From assembly GCF_028561755.1 (NCBI RefSeq), contig NZ_JAQQTD010000001.1:310001-374000 (forward strand): a stretch of 64,000 nt of DNA, written 5' to 3'. This document shows positions 51,466 through 59,142 of the stretch, piece after piece; the stretch's first letter is position 1; each line of letters begins with the position of its first letter. The position numbers and the translations under genes were made by a program. The DNA comes from Altibacter sp. HG106 (lineage in GTDB: Bacteria > Bacteroidota > Bacteroidia > Flavobacteriales > Flavobacteriaceae). The notes below the pieces were generated by a model that saw only the letters and a list, made by a program, of their open reading frames with translations, was not told the DNA's origin and made no database searches.

Positions 51466-52798
51466 AATGCTCCTCCTCTTCTTTCATGAATTGCCTGATC
51501 TTCTTAGCTTCCCAATCTTTTCCGAAGAACACATTCCACTCAAATATTTCCGCGGCATGACTGGCCACGCCAATACCCCATCCTACGATGGGAAACAACG
51601 CCCATGGAAAACTTGTCCCCGATTGATAATTCAACCAAAGAAAGATCGGAATGAAAAGAAGGTACATTCCAAAATTACCGTAGAATCCTTTCAATTTCTT
51701 GACGTGCTCTTTGGCACGTTCGTATTTTTTACCCGAAAGATAGGCTTCTTGAGAAGGGATGTTAGAAGTAACCTGACTCAAAAGCGGAATGGCTACCGTA
51801 AAGTTTCTAGCGTCCTGAGTGATCTCGACAGGGCGTTCTGTGAGTAAATAATATCGTTGCTTGATGTTTTGGAGTCCGACCCCACTACTCTCCCGCACTA
51901 CTTTTTTGGGTTGAAGGTTGTTTTCAACTACCAGTTGGTTATTGCGTTCGTAGATATTAATGTGAAGTTTTTTGGAAGGCGTCACCTGATTGTGTTTTAC
52001 GGCGTTTTCCAATAGCAATTGAAGCGAAAGCGGAACCACTTTGGCTTCTGGATTAGCAATGGATTCGGGAAGCGTAAACACAATACTATCTTCAAAACGC
52101 ATTTTGATGAGCGACATGTACAACTGGGCAAATTTCAATTCTTCGGCCACTGTCACCAATTCCTTATTTTTCTGCTCTAGCACATAACGATATACCTTCG
52201 AAAGAGAAGTCGTGAACTTAGTCGCGGCCAGTGGATTTTCCTCGATCAAACTCGTTAATACATTCAAACTATTGAACAAAAAATGAGGGTCTAACTGGTT
52301 TTTAAGGGCATCAAACTGAGCAGAAGCCGCCTTTGCAATGGTCTTATGCTCTTTAACACGCGTTTCCTGCTTATGGCGGTAATAGAAGGCACCATAGAAA
52401 ATGGCGGTGACAACAATCGCAATAATAAAACTGATGTAATAAAACGAGGGGCGTTCTTCACTGATAAACTCCTCGAACCCCTCGCCGTAGAAACCCATTT
52501 CTATTATGAGTCGCAGTAAGAAGATCATGCCCAAGGAAATGACCGCCGCACCCATCACACCCCGAACTAAATGTTTAGAAGTGTATAATTGATTTTCGTA
52601 GCGCTTTAAAAGAAAGGTAAAGAAAAGAGCATTTGCCATATAGAGGCAAACGGCGTACAATTGATTTTGAGCAAACGTGATAAGGAGTTCGTATCCGCTT
52701 TCAATTCTTATTCCATTGAGGTATTGAATGACCCCAAGAACAATGAAAATAAGCGTACCTATGAAAAAGGCCTTTCCTGTTTCTTTTGCTACATTCAT
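51458..52798 (-). CDS. Sensor histidine kinase with C-terminal 2TM domain (system 2)
   Basis: 446 residues. Four N-terminal membrane helices (~11-29, 43-64, 78-98, 120-140). LytS-type kinase: His172 in LDPHFLFNSLNVLT, N-box LQLLLENAVKHNQ (~259-271) and G-box SSGVGLQNIKQRY. The ATP domain ends near 341, and residues ~358-446 are a complete 2TM domain (YERAKEHVKKLKGFYGNF, FPWALFPIVGWGIGVASH, KDWEAKKIRQFM). Two membrane hairpins thus bracket the catalytic core. It directly abuts the TPR-like gene and is followed by four separate 2TM proteins. The regulator at 48.2 kb is the only LytTR partner nearby. Confidence 0.93.
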   Translation of the reverse strand: MNVAKETGKAFFIGTLIFIVLGVIQYLNGIRIESGYELLITFAQNQLYAVCLYMANALFFTFLLKRYENQLYTSKHLVRGVMGAAVISLGMIFLLRLIIEMGFYGEGFEEFISEERPSFYYISFIIAIVVTAIFYGAFYYRHKQETRVKEHKTIAKAASAQFDALKNQLDPHFLFNSLNVLTSLIEENPLAATKFTTSLSKVYRYVLEQKNKELVTVAEELKFAQLYMSLIKMRFEDSIVFTLPESIANPEAKVVPLSLQLLLENAVKHNQVTPSKKLHINIYERNNQLVVENNLQPKKVVRESSGVGLQNIKQRYYLLTERPVEITQDARNFTVAIPLLSQVTSNIPSQEAYLSGKKYERAKEHVKKLKGFYGNFGMYLLFIPIFLWLNYQSGTSFPWALFPIVGWGIGVASHAAEIFEWNVFFGKDWEAKKIRQFMKEEEEHYN

Positions 52799-53425
52799 TT
52801 ACTTTTCGCAGTTTACTTTTAGTACCTCTAAGGCGCGTTCCTTTCCCCCACTGGGATAGAACTCTCCTTCCGGTTTAAAGGTAGCAAAAAGATCGATGGC
52901 ACGTTGTACTTCGGAACAATAGGGGGTTACATCCTTCTTAAAGAATTTGGCACTTCCTATATTCCATTCGGCATTGCCTAAGACGACTCTGGGGTTCTCG
53001 GGGGCCAATGCCATCGCTTTCTTGTAAATTTCGGTGACCTTCATCGAGTTTTTCATGCCGTATTGATCGCTGTCATAAACGATCCAGGCAGTGAGCAATT
53101 GTGATTGGGCCACCATTATTTCGGGATTATTGGGACTTAAGGATTGGGCGGTTTGAAGAAAGCCCTCGGCCTGTTTCAAAAGTTCTGCCATGACCGCTTT
53201 GTCTTCCGCGGAAAAAGCGTCAATAATGAGTACTTGAGCCGCATAAAAGGGAGGCAGCCAATTATCTGTTTCTACTGTAGAAATACGCTCAAACAGTTGC
53301 GCGGCTTGGGTGGTTTTATTCTGCCCCCACAATTCAAAGGCTTTGGTCATCCCTTTTTGGTAGGGAGATTGCGCCCAAAGTAGGTTAGACAGGACCAGGC
53401 TAATGACAAGAATAGTAGTTTTCAT
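52799..53425 (-). CDS. Exported TPR-like protein
   Basis: 208 residues with a signal peptide (~1-19, NLLWAQ). Helical repeats of TPR character (MTKAFELWGQNKTTQAAQLF; LSPNNPEIMVAQSQLL; ALAPENPRVVLGNAEWN). Lies between the micro-ORF (ATGA overlap) and the kinase (stop and start adjacent), so it belongs to the sensing unit; a periplasmic adaptor is a reasonable inference. Specific function unknown. Confidence 0.83.
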   Translation of the reverse strand: MKTTILVISLVLSNLLWAQSPYQKGMTKAFELWGQNKTTQAAQLFERISTVETDNWLPPFYAAQVLIIDAFSAEDKAVMAELLKQAEGFLQTAQSLSPNNPEIMVAQSQLLTAWIVYDSDQYGMKNSMKVTEIYKKAMALAPENPRVVLGNAEWNIGSAKFFKKDVTPYCSEVQRAIDLFATFKPEGEFYPSGGKERALEVLKVNCEK

Positions 53426-53541
53426 AAAGTTTCATTTAATAAAAGAAATCCGAGACCTATGCACAAGAAGACGCAACTAAGCATCAGTGCAATCTTCAAG
53501 GTAGTATGTCTTCCAAGTTTTCGTAATATAATTCCTAACAT
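53422..53541 (-). CDS. 39-residue single-span membrane micro-ORF
   Basis: ATG-initiated frame of 39 codons starting MLGIILRKLGRH, with a basic N-terminal part (RK, R, H, K), then a strongly hydrophobic segment (~17-36) containing two Cys and two Gly and a short tail ending NETL. Its TGA overlaps the ATG of the TPR gene (ATGA), the classic coupling arrangement. It starts 21 bases after the -7 element of promoter C, matching the leaders of the other two promoters of this locus (18 and 23), whereas the TPR gene would have a 137-base leader. Too short for most gene finders. Real translation is inferred, not shown. Confidence 0.6.
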   Translation of the reverse strand: MLGIILRKLGRHTTLKIALMLSCVFLCIGLGFLLLNETL

Positions 53542-53562
53542 AAGAGTGGTTTTTAAGTATTA

Positions 53563-53633
53563 CAAAGATGTTCTTCTAATAGTTTTTGCTCAAGTAAAAG
53601 ATGCTGAACTGTACGTTTCTGCTACTCAACTGT
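53563..53633 (-). promoter_or_regulatory. LytTR box pair C and promoter of the micro-ORF/TPR/kinase unit
   Basis: Minus strand: distal box ACAGTTGAG (53625-53633), proximal box ACAGTTCAG (53604-53612), 21 bp apart and both perfect LytTR consensus. TTG at 53591-53593, 20-base spacer, -7 CATCTTTG (53563-53570); 33 bp between proximal box and -7. Confidence 0.78.
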
Positions 53634-53635
53634 TT

Positions 53636-55795
53636 TTATAGGTTGTCCAATTGATTGTCGGTGCCATCCTCACTAAGGGTCCAGAAGAACCCCACAAAAA
53701 AGAATTGATCGGCTGCCGGACGTACTGCCCTTCGGTCAAAAACACCAGCAGCATTGGGGCTTGAAGCATATTCATACCCGTTGATATTCTGTATGCCAAG
53801 CACATTGTTAACCGACACATATAGAATTTTTTGAGGTGAAAGAAGATAGGCCCAGTTTAAACTAAGTCCGTGAAAGTCCTTTGTACGCTCCTGCAACCAT
53901 CCCGGCTCATTGGGGTTGGTGTAGGGTCTTCCGCTGGCATACTGATAGCTCATTCCTAACTGGCTCTTCCAGGAATCCACCCAGTATTTTCCAACGACTG
54001 AAAGATTGTGGGTATTGGCAAACGAGGGTTGTGCCTGAATGGGATAGTTTTCGAAACGGCGCTCACTGTCCAAATACGAATAACTAACCCAATAATCTAA
54101 GTTCTTGATGGAAGCTTCATCACGCCAAAATAAATCAAGCCCCTGCGCATACCCTTCACCACTATTGCTGTAACCAATATTAGGTTGTGGCTCTTCCGTA
54201 GTATAGGTGATAAGGTTTTGATAGGTTTTTCGGAATACTTCCGCACGCAAGATTCGGTTATTCTTTACGTATTGATAATTCAATATATAATGGTTGGCCT
54301 GTCGGGGTGCTACTTCCGAAGCAAATTTTAATACCTCTTGGGTGGGTTGTTGATAAAACGTTCCGAAGGCTGCAGATACCTGCCCTTTTTCCCCCAACTT
54401 GAGGGCTGTGGCCACTCGAGGAGAAACGCGCCAGAGATTGGAGCTTCCGTAGTACGAACCTCTGAGTCCAAAATTTACGGCCAAACGTTTCGAAAAACGG
54501 TAATCTGTTTCTGCGAAGGTAGCGGTGATGGGGTTCGAAAACCCATAATCTAATCGAACTGCCTCCGAAGCGAAACGCTCTGAAAATTCGGTTAGAAACT
54601 GTTCGGCGCCCAACTGAACTTTCCAGCGGCTATTCAATGATTTTTGCAACGTGGCCTTGACGTGTGCTGAATGATCTCCATTCTCGATTTGATTGGAAAG
54701 AATTCCTATTTTATTACGCGTGTAGGTATAACTTCCGCCTACGAAAAGTTTCCATTTATTCTGAAGGCGCTGCGACCACGAGCTGTTGGTGTAAAAATTT
54801 GAATTGTTCAGGGCAAAACGAACACCCTCGGGCATGTCGATGGAAGGTTGTGTTAGTTCAAATTCACTATGATCAAAGGCTGCATAAGCTTTTAAGAGTC
54901 CGTTTTCAGTATTAAAACGATACACGGCCTCTCCGGAGAATCCTTGATACGGTTGTTGCCAGTTGTTTCTGTCCGGGATTAGAGCGATATATGGGGCCAA
55001 ATTTATGTAAGAAGCATTCACGCTAAGAGAGGAACGTTCCCATTTCTGCGTGTTTCCCAATCCTAGACCCACACTCATGATGCTTATGTCGGTTTTCTCT
55101 TGGTCAGGTTCATCTACGGTATTTAACAATAGTACAGAGGAAAGGGCTTCCCCATATTCGGCAGCGTACCCTCCTGTAGAAAAAGTAATTCCATCAAAGA
55201 GAAACGGACTATACCGACCGCGGGTTGGGATGTTATTGGTGGTAGGCGTATAGGGAGCGAACACGCGAATCCCATCGATAAAGATCTGGGTTTCATCGGC
55301 ACTGCCACCCCGTACAAAGAGTCGGCCATCTTCTGCTACGGTAGTCGTTCCCGGAAGGGTTTGCAACGCCCCTACAAAATCGCCCAGGGCACTCGCCGTG
55401 GTTACTACGTCTAGTGGATTTAGAACTGAAACCTTGCTGTTGTCCCCAGCTTCAAAGGTGCCGGCAGACACGGTGACGGCATCTAAGGTATTCACGTCCT
55501 CCCTTAATTGTAGCGATAATCCGTTCATAGTTGTTACCGCAGCCTCATACCGCAAGGTTTCGTACGTAATAAAGGATATAACGAGCGTCTTAACCCCTGT
55601 TTCGGAGGTTTCAAACAAAAAGCCGCCCGTTTCATTTGTAGATGCACCGTCGTAGGTGCCTTCCAAATACACATTCGCGCCAAAAATGGGCGTTCCTGTT
55701 CTATCGGTGACCGTCCCCGTTATTTGTTGTTGTGCGAGAAGTGAAGTAGAAAGCGCAAGAATTGTAGCTTGAACTAGGAAGATTAGTTTTGTCAT
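53636..55795 (-). CDS. TonB-dependent receptor of LytTR system 2
   Basis: 719 residues. Signal peptide ~1-21 (SLLAQ), CarboxypepD_reg-like domain (QQITGTVTDRTGTPIFGANV), plug domain (LGDFVGALQTLPGTTTV; LFVRGGSADETQIFIDGIRV), then a ~500-residue beta-barrel with many Tyr/Trp strands. Ligand unknown; no neighbouring SusD-like lipoprotein, so a glycan PUL is not suggested. Its promoter carries LytTR boxes in the same geometry as those of the sensor operons, tying the receptor to the regulon. Confidence 0.92.
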   Translation of the reverse strand: MTKLIFLVQATILALSTSLLAQQQITGTVTDRTGTPIFGANVYLEGTYDGASTNETGGFLFETSETGVKTLVISFITYETLRYEAAVTTMNGLSLQLREDVNTLDAVTVSAGTFEAGDNSKVSVLNPLDVVTTASALGDFVGALQTLPGTTTVAEDGRLFVRGGSADETQIFIDGIRVFAPYTPTTNNIPTRGRYSPFLFDGITFSTGGYAAEYGEALSSVLLLNTVDEPDQEKTDISIMSVGLGLGNTQKWERSSLSVNASYINLAPYIALIPDRNNWQQPYQGFSGEAVYRFNTENGLLKAYAAFDHSEFELTQPSIDMPEGVRFALNNSNFYTNSSWSQRLQNKWKLFVGGSYTYTRNKIGILSNQIENGDHSAHVKATLQKSLNSRWKVQLGAEQFLTEFSERFASEAVRLDYGFSNPITATFAETDYRFSKRLAVNFGLRGSYYGSSNLWRVSPRVATALKLGEKGQVSAAFGTFYQQPTQEVLKFASEVAPRQANHYILNYQYVKNNRILRAEVFRKTYQNLITYTTEEPQPNIGYSNSGEGYAQGLDLFWRDEASIKNLDYWVSYSYLDSERRFENYPIQAQPSFANTHNLSVVGKYWVDSWKSQLGMSYQYASGRPYTNPNEPGWLQERTKDFHGLSLNWAYLLSPQKILYVSVNNVLGIQNINGYEYASSPNAAGVFDRRAVRPAADQFFFVGFFWTLSEDGTDNQLDNL

Positions 55796-55813
55796 GATTA
55801 CATTTTACTTGTT

Positions 55814-55884
55814 CAAAACTGCGACCTTCCGCAAAAATTTAAAAAATAAGCCTACCGAACTGTACTTTTTTGATACTGAATTGT
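55814..55884 (-). promoter_or_regulatory. LytTR box pair A and promoter of the TonB-dependent receptor
   Basis: Minus strand: distal box ACAATTCAG (55876-55884), proximal box ACAGTTCGG (55855-55863), 21 bp apart; -7 CAGTTTTG (55814-55821) with 33 bp between the proximal box and the -7 element; ATG 18 bases further. No G in the -33 position (TTT only), so the promoter should depend on an activator. Confidence 0.75.
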
Positions 55885-55888
55885 TTTC

Positions 55889-55918
55889 TTTGACAATTCC
55901 TTTGAATTGCTATCTTTA
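55889..55918 (+). promoter_or_regulatory. Promoter of the DUF1028 gene
   Basis: TTTG (55889-55892), 18-base spacer, TATCTTTA (55911-55918), 15 bases before the ATG. The distal LytTR box A ends four bases upstream of the TTTG. Confidence 0.6.
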
Positions 55919-55933
55919 CAAAAATTCTGATCC

Positions 55934-56947
55934 ATGAAGAAATTGATACTTCCCCTACTGCTGTTGTTAGTGCTATCCTCAACCGCCCGCGCACAAGATA
56001 CTTTTTCAATCATCGCCGTAGATCCGGCCACCGGAGAGATTGGTTCGGCGGGAGCTTCTTGTGTGGATGGTGCCGCTTCATTCGGAGGAATTATCGATAT
56101 CATAACCAAGATCATTCCGGGTCGTGGTGGCGTGAATTCTCAGGCCTACGTGTGTATTCCGAATGTCAATCTGAACAATGCCATTACCGAAATGGAAAAC
56201 GGGTCGAGCCCTTCTGAAATTATTGATTACTTACTTAACAATGATGCCTGTTCTTCTCAAGGTTTCGACCCACAGTTCCGGCAGTATGGGATCGCCGACT
56301 TTGATACTTCAGGGGATCCGAGAACGGCAGGATTTACGGGAAACATGGCAGATGATTACAAAGAAGATCGTCAAGGAGCCACGTATAGTATTCAGGGGAA
56401 TATTCTTTTGAATCAAACGGTGATCGACAATATGGAAGACAATTTCAACAACACTTCCGGAACCCTGGCCGATAAACTAATGGCAGCCATGCAAGGTGCA
56501 AACTTTGCGGGAGCCGACTCCCGCTGTCTGGCACGCTCCACCTCTTCAACCTCGGCTTATTTACTGGTATATCGTCCCGATGACTTGCCCACTGAACCCC
56601 ACTTGCGTTTAAATATTGAGGAAATGCCTTTCGGGGAAGAGCCTATAGATTCGCTTCAAACCTTATATGATAATTTTTTAGGAGTGAATGATATTCCGTT
56701 GAAAAATCAACTCAAAATTGCCCCGAACCCGGTGCGTAACTCCCTGTCGATGCAATGGAACGATCGCCTCAACTGGCAACGCCTGGAGATTTACGATATT
56801 CTCGGAAAACAAATCGAAGTCTTGTCTTTACCGGAAAGCGGCATCCTTCAGCAGACCTGGAACGTAGACCATCTCAACCCGGGCATGTATTTCCTTAAAG
56901 CGACAACAGCTACTAATACAGCCACCCTTTCTTTTATCAAAGAATAA
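55934..56947 (+). CDS. Secreted DUF1028 (Ntn-hydrolase-like) protein with T9SS sorting domain
   Basis: 337 residues. Signal peptide ~1-20 (TARAQ). DUF1028 follows (DTFSIIAVDPATGEIGSAGA; QAYVCIPNVN; FTGNMADDYKED), with the processed-Thr/Ser type N-terminus typical of Ntn-hydrolase-like proteins. The last ~75 residues are a T9SS type A sorting domain (LKIAPNPVRNSLSM to LSFIKE). Enzymatic activity is not established for the family. Divergent from the TonB-dependent receptor and sharing its control region. Confidence 0.87.
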   Translation: MKKLILPLLLLLVLSSTARAQDTFSIIAVDPATGEIGSAGASCVDGAASFGGIIDIITKIIPGRGGVNSQAYVCIPNVNLNNAITEMENGSSPSEIIDYLLNNDACSSQGFDPQFRQYGIADFDTSGDPRTAGFTGNMADDYKEDRQGATYSIQGNILLNQTVIDNMEDNFNNTSGTLADKLMAAMQGANFAGADSRCLARSTSSTSAYLLVYRPDDLPTEPHLRLNIEEMPFGEEPIDSLQTLYDNFLGVNDIPLKNQLKIAPNPVRNSLSMQWNDRLNWQRLEIYDILGKQIEVLSLPESGILQQTWNVDHLNPGMYFLKATTATNTATLSFIKE

Positions 56948-57025
56948 GCATTAACGTTAATTTCCTTCTGAATTCTTTGCGTAGTTTTCCCCGATAATTC
57001 TGTACATTCGGTACAAACTAAGGGT

Positions 57026-57619
57026 ATGACCGATTCTGAAAAAGTAACGAAGTATATAGAGAAGCACCAACGGTGGCATAAACAGTTAGCGCAACTTCGC
57101 CGTATTTTCTTAACAACAGAACTCACAGAGGAGATAAAGTGGGGAGCACCCAACTATACATTGAACGGAAAACTTGTGGCGGGAATGGCCGCTTTCAAGA
57201 ATCATTATGCGCTATGGTTTCATCAGGGTGTTTTTCTGAAAGATCCGCATCAGCAATTGATGAATGCGCAGAAAGGCACCACCAAAGCGATGCGCCAATG
57301 GCGTTTTGATGCCAATACTCCTCTTCCGGAAGCCTGGGTTTTGGAATATTTGGAAGAAGCCGTGCAAAACTCAAAAGACGGCAAGGAACACAAACCCGAG
57401 CGGAAAAAATTAGTTATTCCCGCTGAATTGCAAACCGCTTTACAAAAGCATAACGAACTAAAAACAGCGTACCAAGAACTTACTCCGGGAAAACAGCGCG
57501 AATATGCCGATCATATTTCATCGGCCAAGCAAGAAGCGACCAAACAACGCCGTTTGGATAAAATCATCCCCATGATCAAATCGGGGGTGGGTTTACACGA
57601 CAAATACAAAAATTGCTAG
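57026..57619 (+). CDS. DUF1801/YdeI-OmdA protein
   Basis: 197 residues, cytoplasmic. N-terminal DUF1801 part (LRRIFLTTELTEEIKWGAPNY; MAAFKNHYALWFHQG) and C-terminal OmdA helical segment (IPAELQTALQKHNELKTAYQ; TPGKQREYADHIS; KQRRLDKIIPMIKSG). Third YdeI-type protein in the window. Its TAG stop is immediately followed by the TTG start of the cyclase gene, so the two are coupled. Confidence 0.85.
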   Translation: MTDSEKVTKYIEKHQRWHKQLAQLRRIFLTTELTEEIKWGAPNYTLNGKLVAGMAAFKNHYALWFHQGVFLKDPHQQLMNAQKGTTKAMRQWRFDANTPLPEAWVLEYLEEAVQNSKDGKEHKPERKKLVIPAELQTALQKHNELKTAYQELTPGKQREYADHISSAKQEATKQRRLDKIIPMIKSGVGLHDKYKNC

Positions 57620-58729
57620 TTGAAACCACACTTCCTTCGATACAGTAGACGACAAGTTTGGTTTTATACCAAGCGGGCCTTATATATCCTGCTCTCATGG
57701 GTTCTAATCTCTAATATTCTGTTTTTTTATGAATATCTCACCTTAATGGACAATGGGGTGCTTAGTTCTGCCTACGATTTTGAGCAGAATTTTATCGCCA
57801 ATTTAATTGTGGCCATTATTGCCGGACTTATTGGAGGGGTTATTACCGTGAATCTGATGGATCGTTGGCTTCGGAAGAATGCCTTTTGGAAAGCGTTACT
57901 CTACATTGTACTTACCTACGTAGTGGCTGCCATTACGGTAAGCGCTATAGGCGCGGCGTATTATTACAGTGAGGATTTGGGAATCCCTTTTTACCGTCCT
58001 GAAGTATGGCAAGAAGTATATGTGTTCTTTGGCACGTGGTTTTTCCTGAAACAATTTATTATTTGGTTGTTTATTGTAATCAGCACCTTGATCGTTTTGA
58101 TGGTGAATGAAAAATACGGTCCGGGTGTGTTTCCAGACTACTTACTCGGAAAATATTTTCTTCCGAAGAACGAACGGCGCATCTTCATGTTCGCCGATAT
58201 TAAGAATGCCACCGGCATCGCTGAAGATCTGGGGGAAGAAAAATACTTTCACTTTCTAAAAGATTTTTTTCGTGATGTCGCTCCTGCCATCGTACAATCG
58301 TATGGTGAAGTATACCAATACGTGGGAGATGAAATCGTGGTATCCTGGAAAATGAAACAGGGGCTGAAAAGTGGTAACGCCCTGCGCTGCTTCTTTAATA
58401 TGAAAAAAAGCATTGCCTATCGTAAAGGTCGGTATCTACGTAAGTATGGTGTATCTCCTGAATTTAAGGCCGGATATCATTTTGGTGCGGTCATGGTAGG
58501 AGAAATTGGAAAGATCAAAAGAGAGATCGCCTTCTCTGGCGATGTACTTAATACTACCTCTAGAATCCAGGGAATGTGCAATGAGTTGGGCGTTGAGATC
58601 TTGGCTTCGGAAAAATTCGCGGACGTGGCGTATAAGCTTCCTAAAGGGGTTCAAAAAGTAAAGGTGGGAGACGAAAAACTTCGGGGGAAATCGGAAGAAA
58701 TCGGACTCGTCACTTATGTACGTGAATAG
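57620..58729 (+). CDS. Membrane-bound class III adenylate/guanylate cyclase
   Basis: 369 residues. Starts at TTG: the preceding in-frame codon is the stop of the upstream gene and the next ATG would remove the first membrane helix. Four membrane helices (~18-37, 58-78, 92-113, 136-158), then a class III cyclase domain ~190-369. Metal-binding Asp residues are in MFADIKNATG and YVGDEIVVSW, and the transition-state Asn/Arg in DVLNTTSRIQ. Predicted to make cAMP (or cGMP) at the inner membrane. No cyclic-nucleotide effector was recognised nearby. Confidence 0.9.
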   Translation: MKPHFLRYSRRQVWFYTKRALYILLSWVLISNILFFYEYLTLMDNGVLSSAYDFEQNFIANLIVAIIAGLIGGVITVNLMDRWLRKNAFWKALLYIVLTYVVAAITVSAIGAAYYYSEDLGIPFYRPEVWQEVYVFFGTWFFLKQFIIWLFIVISTLIVLMVNEKYGPGVFPDYLLGKYFLPKNERRIFMFADIKNATGIAEDLGEEKYFHFLKDFFRDVAPAIVQSYGEVYQYVGDEIVVSWKMKQGLKSGNALRCFFNMKKSIAYRKGRYLRKYGVSPEFKAGYHFGAVMVGEIGKIKREIAFSGDVLNTTSRIQGMCNELGVEILASEKFADVAYKLPKGVQKVKVGDEKLRGKSEEIGLVTYVRE

Positions 58730-58782
58730 ACGCGGCATTATAATTGCTGCTTTTTTCAGATAATCAGAAAATCCAATACGTT

Positions 58783-59142
58783 ATGAAAACCGACAATTAC
58801 ACGAAAGCCGTGCTTACCGTTATTGCTGTGGCACTCTTGGGACTGTTATTTAAAGACAGTGCGATCATCACACCTGCCCACGCCGGGAATGAGCTTCCAC
58901 CCAGTATTTCAACCGAATATGCCTTGGTCCCTATTTCAGAAAACAATACGATGGACGTTCGGATTGTTGATATCAACACCTACGACGAGATGAATGTCAA
59001 CGTGAAAAGTATTAGCTCCTACGATGAGGTCAAAGTGAACGTGACCAGCATCGATACTAGCGACGAGCTCGATGTCAATTTAGATGAGATCGGCGGTGGC
59101 TGGGTGTCTAACGGAGGGCCTATCAAGGTGAAGATCGATTAA
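58783..59142 (+). CDS. Small exported protein with 13-residue repeats
   Basis: 119 residues from the ATG giving MKTDNYTK (an upstream TTG would add 13 non-conserved residues). Membrane/signal segment ~8-24, possible cleavage after AHA. From ~66 the sequence runs in units of exactly 13: VRIVDINTYDEMN, VNVKSISSYDEVK, VNVTSIDTSDELD, then a partial VNLDEI. The pattern V-x-(V/I)-x-x-I-x-(S/T)-x-D-E-x-x suggests a small beta-roll or stacked-strand structure. No family recognised. Converges with the NADH dehydrogenase gene with overlapping stops (TTAA). Confidence 0.7.
   Translation: MKTDNYTKAVLTVIAVALLGLLFKDSAIITPAHAGNELPPSISTEYALVPISENNTMDVRIVDINTYDEMNVNVKSISSYDEVKVNVTSIDTSDELDVNLDEIGGGWVSNGGPIKVKID

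Noticed and set aside
53459-53641. 60-codon plus-strand frame in the gap before the TonB receptor
   Set aside because: Runs antisense over the micro-ORF and box pair C; no hydrophobic or domain pattern, no promoter.
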